A stretch of 33,023 bases of DNA. Source: Hondaea fermentalgiana. Taxonomy: Eukaryota; Sar; Bigyra; Thraustochytrida; Thraustochytriidae. The stretch is taken from the NCBI GenBank assembly GCA_014084085.1, contig NPFB01000200.1:1-33023 (forward strand). The letters run 5' to 3'. This document shows positions 10,378 to 18,784 of the stretch, one piece after another. Positions within the stretch are counted from its first letter, which is position 1. Each line of letters begins with the position of its first letter. Below the pieces are notes generated by a model. That model saw nothing but the letters and a program-made list of their open reading frames with translations, ran no database searches and was not told the origin of the DNA. The translations under genes were made by a program, and so were the position numbers.

Positions 10378-12478
10378 CAGCCGGCCAGCTATCTTTTGAT
10401 CGCGTCTCTGCATTGCTCTTTTCTGGACCGCCCGGACTCGATCCGGACTGATTCCTCGCTCCAAGCTTGCAAGCTAACTAGCAAGCTAAATTTGCTCGCT
10501 GGCTGCGAGACCAAACCACCTCGAAACACACACACACACACATACACCGCCGGCAGCCCCCTTCCTCCTCGCATACCTCACCGCGGCCGGCGTGTTTCCT
10601 GGCTTGCGCCACGCCCCTGGGCCCGCGGCCGCGACATTGCATCTCTCCTCCTCCTCGCCCCTCCCTCCTTGCGGCCTGCCACTGGCGGCGGAATGCACGC
10701 CGCGCCGCAGCCGTGTGACCGCCCGGGCCCGCGCGGCTGGCTGGCAGTCCCTCAGAGCCCAGCCGAGTGACCTCGCCGCTCTCGATCTCGCGCCCGCAAG
10801 GCGAGCCGCGCGAGCCAGACTCGTCGCGCCCCGGCCAGGCGCGCGGGGGCGGCGCGGAGGCGCGGAGGCGAGCAGGCAGGCTGCAGCTGGCGGCGGCGGC
10901 AGGCGAGCGGCGCGGAGAAAGAAGCAGACCAGGCAAAGCCGGGGCTTGCGCGTCGCTGCGCAAGGCGAAGAATCGCGGGGCCTGGACAGCGGCAGAGCGT
11001 CTCCTCCTCGGAGCGCGGGGACATGTTGACGTACGCGGGGAAGGAGCGCGAAGGGGAGCGAGCAAGGGGAGAAGTCGGGCACGTTCTCCCGAAGCCAGCG
11101 CGGCGTGGCCTCGGTCGAGTCTGAGCAAGCTCCTGCAAGGCCACGCCTCGTCAAGTCAGCCGCGCCAAGTCAAGCCACCTCAGCGTCGAGCAGCCGGGGC
11201 GAGCGTGGAGATCAGATCGACGGCAATTCGCGGATTGGCTTGGTCTTTCCCACACTTTTTTTTTTTTTTTTCAAATTGACAGTGAGAGCTGCGGAATGCG
11301 CAGGAGAACTTATTTCCGGTAGGAACAATGAGCGGGGAATCGGCCACAGTCACATCAGAAACTCCTTCCGCTGCTGGTGCCTGCATTTCCGCCCTCAGAC
11401 GCAAACTTTCTGGCTCTCTCACTCTCTCTCCCTGCCCTCGTTTGTTGCGTCAAAGCTCTCGACACCTTTGGTTGAGATGACGTGACGAAAGAAGGCAAAC
11501 GATGGCATAAAACACTCGCAAGGAGGCCACCGCTTTTCGTGTCTTTACAGTTAGTAAAAACGACGTTTTCCGCATCCGCCGCGCGAATGTTTCTTTCTAG
11601 GCAACCAAATGGCCTCACCTTCAATTCACTCTGCTGCAGCTACAAGTGCAACTTGCAGTCGGCAGCTCCCTTCCATTCCGCCGCGCGCCATACCACGTGC
11701 AACGATGGTTGTAGAAGTGATGCTTTCTATACAACTTGTCATGGACTCCACGACAGCTTCTTTCGCGTCCCGCGCGCTCATTGTGCATAAAGAATCGGAC
11801 TCGTGCAACAACCGACGGAGTCTAACGCGCTGTCGGCCCGTCTTGCATCCTCAATGACCCACTTGGACTGCAGCCTAACCTCTCAATGACTAAGCAATTC
11901 TTCATCGATGTCTTGGCCGTTCCTGCTCGTTATACTTCAGCTTTCATGCGCTACGAGAATGTGAACAGAGAAACCGTTTACTTTCCGTCGCCTAGCCGAG
12001 ACCCACAATTTACTATTAGTACTTTCTATAGTGAAAGTGCTGTGCAAGCCTAAAAATCGAGCATGAATGAAAATAAGGCTGTTTCCATCAAAGTTATGGC
12101 GGAGAGATCTATACCCTCAGCCTTGAAAAGGTGCCGCCGATAGTCGAGAGCATTATCAGCCAAAGAGAAACGGCCGAACTCGCTCGCGCTGGATAATACC
12201 AGTCTGCAAGTTGTCCAGCGGCGATAAGTTGGTCAGTGCATGGCCTTTTCTCGGAACTTGAGTGGGTCAGTGTCGGAGTTTGCCCAAATCGTTTCGTACG
12301 CAACAAGAAACATGGCATTGATTAACAGTAACACCCCTCTTGCGTGGTGTTCGGTTCGAAATCCTTTCTTCGGCCACAACAATGTACTAATTGAGATGGC
12401 TCAGCCCGTTGTTCAACCCGAAGATTATTGTCGTTAATGCCTAAGCCCCACACGTGGGTTACTTCGAGGCCTAACCTA

Positions 12479-12587
12479 CCGGCCACCTGCAACTTAATTC
12501 TTGAATCACGAGTGGATCATTCCAGGGCCGGGCCCACCGGCCACTGCCACTTGATCTTGAATCACGAGTGATTATTAGATTCCAAGG
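12479..12587. repeat. Imperfect direct repeat of about 50 bp, period 58
   Basis: Two copies begin with CCGGCCAC and share the segment CTTGAATCACGAGTG, followed by diverged ATTCCA-containing ends (12,479-12,527 and 12,537-12,587). It is the only clear repeat of this length in the balanced-composition tract. Confidence 0.8.
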
Positions 12588-14330
12588 ATCTGGCGGCGTT
12601 GGCCGTTCTGAATACTGTAATTGACTCGACCGTGCGGAATCGAGTTCGCCATCCTGCTGATCTCGATGCTGACCGATTGACCGACCTTGGCAACCGACCG
12701 ACCGATCACCACGTCCGAGCCCGGGTCCATCAGAACTGCCATGAGATCCTGCATTCGAAATTCATGAAGCCTTCCTTGCGAACCCATGGCGACTTGACTT
12801 GCGCGGCGCTTCCGCGGCATTGCCATCCGGCTTGCAGGAAGCTTCGGTCTCCTGCACCTGAGCAGGAAATGAACGTTCGCGCGCCTCTCGAACAAAATCG
12901 ACTCTCTTGAAAATAAAGGGCTGCCTCGATGCCTTATGCATCGACAAAGCTGTTGTTTTGCAAACAGCAAGGATTTATGCTGCAAGGCTTGCTCGGGAAG
13001 CAGCGTGTATCTTGCTTCAAGTTGAAGATACAATAGGAGATGGAGACTGCCTGTTGATTGCAAAAATTTTACGGCAGCTAAGAGAGGCTCGCCAACTCAG
13101 ACGAGCGCTTCCCTTGGCTGGCCCATGGGGCCTTGAGAAAGCCTTGGCAGAAAATTCCAAATAAACGGACTGGCCAAAGTCTCCGAGTCTCCACGAGCCT
13201 GTCCCGCTGGTGGCCGATGCCACAGGCGCGGCGGATCGCGTCGCTGGCGTTCCTAGATCAGGAACGCTCGCAGCTCGAGCCAGTCAGCTTGCCGCAAAAC
13301 CGCGCCGGTCGAGCTCCGTTGTCAAGTATACACTGCCAAGGGCAGCCTCAACCTCCGCAAAGGTGGGTGCGCAACGCGCCTCGATGCAAGCTCGAGACTG
13401 CACAGAGGATACACGCCAGCGGAAAGCAAACAGGCGGTCGCTGAAAGAGCTTTCGATCACTGTGCCAATCAGACTCAGCCGTCGACGGCAACAGGAAGCA
13501 AAGTCATTCCTTTACGCAGAAAGAACACAACTGGAAAAGGACAAACGGAAACAATCGGGGCCGACCGGGCCGCTCCATTGCCGCTCGCGGAGGTTCTGCG
13601 CCCTAACAACAAATGCAAACATATGGACGATCACCGTGTTCGTGTAGCGCCAACGAAGCGGAACGAAGCAGCCTCAAATCTGCCGTGCTTGCTCGCTCTC
13701 GGTACTGCCGGCAGCAAAGTGCTGCTGTCAGAGAATGCGAACAGAGTGATAGGAGTAGTTGAAGCTCGGCCCGGGCCCGCATCGGCACCCTTGATTGATA
13801 TGAAACAGCGGCCAAAAAAGATTGCTGCCACGTCGAGGTTTCCTGCTGCCGAGAATGGGACACCGGGCCGCTGCCGCAGGCCACCCTTCCAGGCCCGAGG
13901 CCTGTTTTTCCCTCTATTGAAGCGATGATCTTCTTCTGTCTGCAGCACCTTGTTGCGTTCGCAAAGAGACGCTGCAGATAACTAATCAGCAATTCGCACA
14001 TGCAACCGGAGCCGATACCGTCACTTGTGCCGCTACCGTACGTGCGCACTGGGTGTCGTCACACGAGCTTCGCGCGATCACTCACCATGGCAAGTCACTC
14101 GCACAGCCGGCGTCTGTGCGATCTCGTGAGCTATCACGCTCGACCAGTAACGCCATCGCTTGTAGTGGGCATACATAGATATGCACGCTTGCATGCTCGC
14201 ACCATGACTGACAATGGATGGAGTCTGTGGCAACGCAAAGAAGAAAGACCCAGTATTCGCCACCGTATCTCATACGCCCGCCTTCCGCATACGCCGTTCC
14301 TCCTGATCTCGCGGACCTTCGCAAATGCCC

Positions 14331-14353
14331 GGCCCGGAGGCAAGGGCCGGGCC
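14331..14353. repeat. GC hairpin
   Basis: GGCCCGG at 14,331-14,337 pairs with CCGGGCC at 14,347-14,353 across a nine-base loop. No gene ends next to it. Confidence 0.5.
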
Positions 14354-14704
14354 ATCGTGGCAGGATCCGGCGCCCGGCGCCCGGCGACCGTGACTGCCTA
14401 CAAGATGCTGTCCAACTGTAGTAGGAGTAACAGGCTGCTGCTGGCAGTGGCTGGAAGCGGGACCTACTGCGCCCGTCCCGCGACAGCCCCGGCCCCGCTG
14501 CGGTCCCGCTGTGGGGCCTGCTGGGGCGCTGCCTTTTGGGACATGCGGAGCGGATCGGCGCGGATCGGCGTGGTGCGTGCCATGCATGCATGTGTGCACG
14601 CACGCCTGCGGCTTTGCTTGCTGCGACGCGGAGTGGAAGACGTCGTGGCTAGCTAGCTTACTATAAACTTAATGTGACTTGACAATGGCGAAGCCCTGGC
14701 TTGA

Positions 14705-15043
14705 ATGCTGGATTGTGTGCCCGGGCGGAAGAAGGTGAGCGTGTGAGGGTACTACCAAGCTGCCGCTGCTGCTGCTGTTGCTGCGGCATCTCCTTTGCGA
14801 CAGGTTTGCACGTTAGTTGACGCACTGAGCGGAACGCGTGATGTGCAGACGAAAAAACTCCGCCAGAAAAAGTGGCGCGCTCAAAGTATGTGGAAGAGCG
14901 CAGAGGTGGAGGTTGCTTTCGCAAGAAGGAGGGTGAAGGCCGCTTCCACAGCGTCGCCAGCATCTAGTGCACTTTTGACCGTCCTGACTAAGCTACAGGC
15001 ACTGCTCGCTCCCAGACGACGTCAAAAAGATCCGAACAACTAG
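14705..15043 (+). CDS. Possible small two-exon gene (very tentative)
   Basis: An ATG at 14,705 opens ten codons up to 14,734, where AAG|GTGAGC forms a good donor. TACTACC at about 14,750 could be a branch site, and a pyrimidine-leaning stretch ends in ACAG at 14,803. Joining to 14,804 keeps the frame open for 79 more codons to TAG at 15,041. The 89-residue basic product matches no family I recognise. An AATAAA at about 15,185 lies downstream. Against it, exon 1 is tiny, the base at -3 of the ATG is T, and an in-frame TGA directly precedes it. This is an inference from splice-like signals only; chance is a real alternative. Confidence 0.14.
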
Positions 15044-15343
15044 AGGCAGACTTCCATGATGAGAGAGAAGGCAAGCATGCCAAGGGAAGCCAACGTAAGG
15101 GCAACCTTGACACAAAGCAGGAGTAAGAGTCACAAAGGCGCATGCGGCCATTTTCGGCGATTATGAGATAACATTTTCCTTTTGAATAAACAACACACAG
15201 GAGAGAAAAGGGGGAGGGGGGGGGCGGGGGATGACGAAGAGCTCGTTCGCATGCTTGCCAAGGCTAGCTTGTCACTGCTGCAGCCATTGCCATAGCTTGC
15301 TTGCTTGTGAGCTGACGTTCATGAGAAAAAAATTGAGGATCAA
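15044..15343. other. Short intergenic stretch, 3' of the minus-strand RING gene
   Basis: It holds a G-run at 15,210-15,230 (five G, A, nine G, C, five G on the plus strand, so a C-run in any read-through transcript of the RING gene) and an AATAAA on the plus strand. I see no polyadenylation hexamer of AATAAA type on the minus strand directly after the RING stop. Confidence 0.6.
15210..15230 (+). other. Long G-run with quadruplex potential, 114 bp past the RING gene stop
   Basis: Three G-blocks of five, nine and five are separated by single bases. Its position just beyond the 3' end of the minus-strand gene could matter for transcript ending, but this is inference. Confidence 0.55.
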
Positions 15344-17371
15344 TCAGACGAGAGAGAGCATTCGGGAATTTTGCTGGTCTTGCTGACCCTGCTGATTTTC
15401 AGAGGATGGCCTACGTTGCGATAACGATCCCGTCTGCGCAACATCAGACGGCGAGTCGCTCCGAGGAAAAGGCGAGGTCGCATCGTCTGCGCGAAGATCT
15501 TGCAGCTCGATACCTGGGTCAGCCCCGTCGTCATGGCGGCCACGAGCTTGCGCAGCCGAATCCTCGCCGTCATTCTCGTCAACCACATTCCCCGAAGCAG
15601 CACCGCCACTGCCGCCATTTGCATTCGAGGGCGTCTCCGAAATGTCACGTGCTCCGAGCGCGCGCTTGCACAGAGGGCAGCTGTCATTCTTGACCAGCCA
15701 CGTTTCGCCACACTCGGGATGAAACATGTGCCCACACGGGAGCTGCAAAAGCTCGTCCTCGGGCTCATAGTCTGCAAGACAGATGGGACACACTTCGTCT
15801 TCATCACGGCCTGTATCCATGAAGCGAATTACGGGCAAATTGCGAATCAGACTCACGCTCGCGCCACGATTGCGAGATCCATTATCCGTGGCCGCATACG
15901 TAAATGTGGTCAGTTGGCGACGACGGAAAATGATCGAACCAAAAAGCAACACCGTGACGAAAACAAGCGCGAGGAAAAAGTACATGGACGAAAGATATGC
16001 AAACGATGAGTCCGCAATCGAGTCCTGCGCTGGGACCAAATTGCCGCTGAGCACGCCCTTGAGATCGAGTTGCCACATGTCCGAAAACACATAGCTCACG
16101 CCCAGACACTCCTGACCGGAAAGACCGCCAAACACTAGCAACGAGTTTTTTCGCAAAACACCCGTGTGCCTTGAGCGACACTCGGGGCGATACCCGCCAA
16201 GAGTCTCTTCCGCGGGCTCGCAGTAGAAAAATCCGGCATCTGCAAGACCGTCCGAGGCACATCGACCTAGCGGCTCCTCTGCGAGGGGCTGTGTCTGGAG
16301 CAGACTTGACTTGTGAAGATCTACTTTTTGGCGCCGATACGAAACAATCTGCGTTCCGCCGTGAACAAAGAGGTCGTCATTCAAGGCCACGACCACTGCG
16401 CTCGACCGCGCGAACGACGTTGAGGCACGATCGAATTGCGAAGGCTCCCATGACTGCTTCACGGTGGACCAGATCCAAATGTCGCCACTCGTGATGGGCT
16501 CCTGCGCAGCATCCCACATTTCGCCGCCAACAAAGGCGAGTCGGTCGCCACCAACAACCACGCTCGAGAGGTCCCACGTGCGTCGCGGTCCTTTCGTTGC
16601 ATTCTCAGCATCCTCGCTCCACGCCACAGACCACGTGGCCTGACGAGTTGCCGGAAGGGCAGCATTCGACGCGTCCGAAGATGTTGAGTCCTTGGACAAT
16701 GACAGCTTCCACAATACATTATCATCAATGAGACTGCGCGTGAAGCCGCCCAAAAAGTAAATGTCGTCCCGAAAGGTCACGGCGGTATGCCGTTCGCGAA
16801 GACCTGGTCCGGCGGCGTCGCTGAAATCGTCTTCGTCTCCGCTACCGTTTGCTTCGGTGTTGACGACGAGGGCAGAATCGTCGCCCCACGCAACTTGGAG
16901 GCTCCCACTCTCGCCATTTTCGCGTGAGAGTCTCCCCAGCACCGCGATCTGGGTCTCGTCCTCGTCGTGGCTTCCGTACACCAAAAAGTCGCAGTACTCT
17001 TCAGAGTCCTCGACAATGTTTAGCGTGTGTCCAAGTCGGGCCGAGAGACCGCCGCTCACAGGCGAGAGCGCATGCCAATTGTTGTCGCCGCCCATGACCC
17101 ACACTGTGCTTGTGGCATGGAATCTGCCCGTGTGTACACTCAGAGCGGCGCCGCCCACGACGACCACTTGGTCCATACCTTCGCAATAGATGGCAGCCGA
17201 ACTGATGAGGGAACCGGGCATGAAATTCATTTTCTGCCAAGCTCCAGACTCCTGGTGCACCACTGTCACCGAGAGCCCCAGGCCCAAGAGGAGAACGACC
17301 ACAATGAAAATCGTCACACAGCAGATTTTGCGCGCGAGCGCCACGCGGAGGCGCGAGCCGGTTGCACGCAT
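15344..17371 (-). CDS. Membrane-anchored kelch-repeat RING-H2 protein, probable E3 ubiquitin ligase
   Basis: The protein has 675 residues, with ATG at 17,371 and TGA at 15,346-15,344. A basic N-terminus (Arg 2, 7, 9, 14, Lys 15) precedes a hydrophobic segment at 16-38, either a signal peptide or signal anchor. Residues 50-440 carry about six kelch-like strands ending in the di-glycine pattern (near 72, 131, 207, 281, 337, 414), with NxS/T sequons at 175 and 257. A second membrane helix spans 463-482 and is followed by three Arg, so the C-terminal part should be cytosolic. A complete C3H2C3 RING follows: Cys 528, 531, 546, His 548, 551, Cys 554, 565, 568. The tail (580-675) is disordered, acidic and Gln-rich. 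The predicted role is to recruit an E2 to the cytosolic face of an endomembrane or the plasma membrane while the kelch propeller senses luminal or external ligands. The architecture is seen directly; the substrate is unknown. The gene is divergent from the bZIP gene. Confidence 0.88.
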   Translation of the reverse strand: MRATGSRLRVALARKICCVTIFIVVVLLLGLGLSVTVVHQESGAWQKMNFMPGSLISSAAIYCEGMDQVVVVGGAALSVHTGRFHATSTVWVMGGDNNWHALSPVSGGLSARLGHTLNIVEDSEEYCDFLVYGSHDEDETQIAVLGRLSRENGESGSLQVAWGDDSALVVNTEANGSGDEDDFSDAAGPGLRERHTAVTFRDDIYFLGGFTRSLIDDNVLWKLSLSKDSTSSDASNAALPATRQATWSVAWSEDAENATKGPRRTWDLSSVVVGGDRLAFVGGEMWDAAQEPITSGDIWIWSTVKQSWEPSQFDRASTSFARSSAVVVALNDDLFVHGGTQIVSYRRQKVDLHKSSLLQTQPLAEEPLGRCASDGLADAGFFYCEPAEETLGGYRPECRSRHTGVLRKNSLLVFGGLSGQECLGVSYVFSDMWQLDLKGVLSGNLVPAQDSIADSSFAYLSSMYFFLALVFVTVLLFGSIIFRRRQLTTFTYAATDNGSRNRGASVSLIRNLPVIRFMDTGRDEDEVCPICLADYEPEDELLQLPCGHMFHPECGETWLVKNDSCPLCKRALGARDISETPSNANGGSGGAASGNVVDENDGEDSAAQARGRHDDGADPGIELQDLRADDATSPFPRSDSPSDVAQTGSLSQRRPSSENQQGQQDQQNSRMLSLV

Positions 17372-17494
17372 CCTTCCTTATGCCAAGCCAGCTAGCCAGT
17401 AAGCAAGCAAGCTAGCTAGAAGAAAGCAAAAGCGAGCGAGGCCCACCGCAAAGGCAAGCCGCTCGGGCCTCTTCTCCTCTCTTCACAAACGCTC

Positions 17495-17535
17495 GCTCCT
17501 CTTCGAGCAAGAGCAAGAGCGAGAGCGAGAGCGAG
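17495..17535. repeat. GAGCGA/GAGCAA hexamer repeat
   Basis: Seven or so hexamer-like units of GAGCAA and GAGCGA lie about 130 bp upstream of the RING gene ATG. Confidence 0.75.
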
Positions 17536-17917
17536 CACACGGTACGGAGACCGGCCGAGCTGGATCTGCGACTGCGGACGCAGCTGCGAGCGCGACGCGG
17601 GCACGGCCGCCCTCTGGCCCGGGCTCGAGGTCCCGACCTCGGCGTTGCGTGCGCTTAGAGACTCGACCGGTGTCAATGTCAAGGTCCCGACCGCCTTCAC
17701 GCCCGCTTCGCGCGCGAAGGGCCGGCTCCCGGGACCTCGTGCGCGTCCCGCGGCGGGCAGCCGTTGGCGCGTGTCCTCGCGCGAGGCGCCGAGCGGTCTG
17801 GTCTCGTCTCTCGCGCGCGAGAGTTGAGGTCGTGAGGCGGATGTCTTGGCGTGGATCGGCCTCGCGCGGAATGGATTGGATGGCGGCCGATGGAATCCCC
17901 GCCGACGCCGACCCGGC

Positions 17918-18017
17918 NNNNNNNNNNNNNNNNNNNNNNNNNNNNNNNNNNNNNNNNNNNNNNNNNNNNNNNNNNNNNNNNNNNNNNNNNNNNNNNNNNN
18001 NNNNNNNNNNNNNNNNN
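17918..18017. other. Assembly gap of exactly 100 N
   Basis: One hundred unknown bases mark a scaffold join of unspecified true length. Because a perfect tandem repeat begins directly at its right edge, the gap probably hides more copies of that repeat. Frames that appear to cross it are meaningless. Confidence 0.98.
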
Positions 18018-18130
18018 GGTCGCCTCGAGTTTCGATTTGCTTTTGCTCGCGTCGGGTCTCTCGCTCGAGCTCGACGAGGTCGCCTCGAGTTTCGATTTGC
18101 TTTTGCTCGCGTCGGGTCTCTCGCTCGAGC
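18018..18130. repeat. 60-bp tandem repeat at the edge of the assembly gap
   Basis: The sequence from GGTCGCCTCGAG at 18,018 recurs at 18,078 with an exact 60-base period and no visible mismatch over the 53 bases of the second copy to 18,130. The left end is cut by the gap, so the true copy number is unknown. It lies inside the divergent promoter region. Confidence 0.95.
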
Positions 18131-18784
18131 CGTGTTTCGCACGCGCCGTCCTCCGCATTCTCCACTTGCCGCCGCGCATACCCCACTTGCGCGCCGCGTA
18201 TGCCCCACTTGCGCGCCTGGACCGTTCCACTTGTGCACGCGCGCACCCGCCTCTTCCGTGCCTTGCCCTTCTTTTCCCCCGCTCGCGCAACACGGGTATG
18301 CGCGAAGTTTCACTTGCGACGAGGCAGCTATAGTCTACTTGCCCCCCCCCTGTCCTCGTGCGGCTGTACCAGACCCTGCTCTACAGCTATTTCGACAGAA
18401 ACTCGTCGCAGGCCGCTCGTAGGGGCTGAGATGCAGAAATTGGTGCGGATGCTACAAGAAGCGGTGCTCGCCTCCTCCTTTTCCGCGTTTTTTACTTCTT
18501 CTTCTTCTTCTCCCAGTTTGGACTCGCACAACCAAAACGCAACTCAGGACGCCCGTGGATACGCGAGACGCAGGGACGCACGCACGGGGCGCGAGCCCGC
18601 CTGCCGCGCGTGGGCGAGGCCTCCCGCGGGGAGCGTCCAGCTGCGCGCAGCATCGCCTTCGGTCGCCGCGGCGAAGGCCTGCCCCGGGAGCGGCCTCGAA
18701 GAGGGTGTGCGGGACGCGAGCCAGCGTCGAAGAACCATATAGGCGAGCACTGCGCCAGACCCCACGCGCGCGCGAGACGAGACG

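Larger units (their letters stand above)
8061..11260. other. Gene-poor GC-rich tract (third part)
   Basis: Nothing codes convincingly here. The tract contains a CG/GA dinucleotide repeat, a GCATC pentamer array, a long GGAT/GGAA-type purine-rich stretch, a 12-bp minisatellite and a CA repeat at about 10,529-10,545. The segment 10,580-11,200 is extremely GC-rich and has open frames in nearly every frame, but they yield only Arg/Ala/Pro-rich sequence. Confidence 0.55.
11261..14704. other. Base-balanced non-coding tract of unknown origin
   Basis: Starting at a run of about 15 T at 11,261-11,276, composition shifts from GC-rich microsatellite DNA to mixed sequence with frequent stops in all frames. 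Short frames of 60-160 codons exist, but none shows a domain, and several start without ATG. The tract holds a 58-bp imperfect direct repeat and a GC hairpin at 14,331-14,353. It may be decayed mobile DNA or plain intergenic sequence; I cannot tell which. Confidence 0.5.
17372..18784. promoter_or_regulatory. Divergent intergenic region between the RING and bZIP genes
   Basis: The 1.4 kb between the two divergent starts must hold both promoters. It contains AAGC and GAGCGA repeats near 17,400-17,535, the assembly gap, a 60-bp tandem repeat, and a TATA-like CATATAG at 18,735-18,741, about 45 bp before the bZIP ATG. A possible 5' leader intron for the bZIP gene would run from GTATGC at 18,296 to the pyrimidine-rich acceptor ending CCCAG at 18,516. 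An ATG at 18,431 opens a 103-codon upstream frame ending at 18,742, which that intron would disrupt. None of these signals is proven. Confidence 0.5.

Noticed and set aside
12907..13164. An 85-codon frame with a GDG-containing helix pattern faintly like group II chaperonins
   Set aside because: It starts without ATG, the resemblance is confined to a few residues, and the alignment needs a deletion. Too weak to call even a pseudogene.
17649..18422. Long frames on both strands crossing the N gap
   Set aside because: They depend on unknown bases and on the 60-bp repeat, and they lie in the divergent promoter region.
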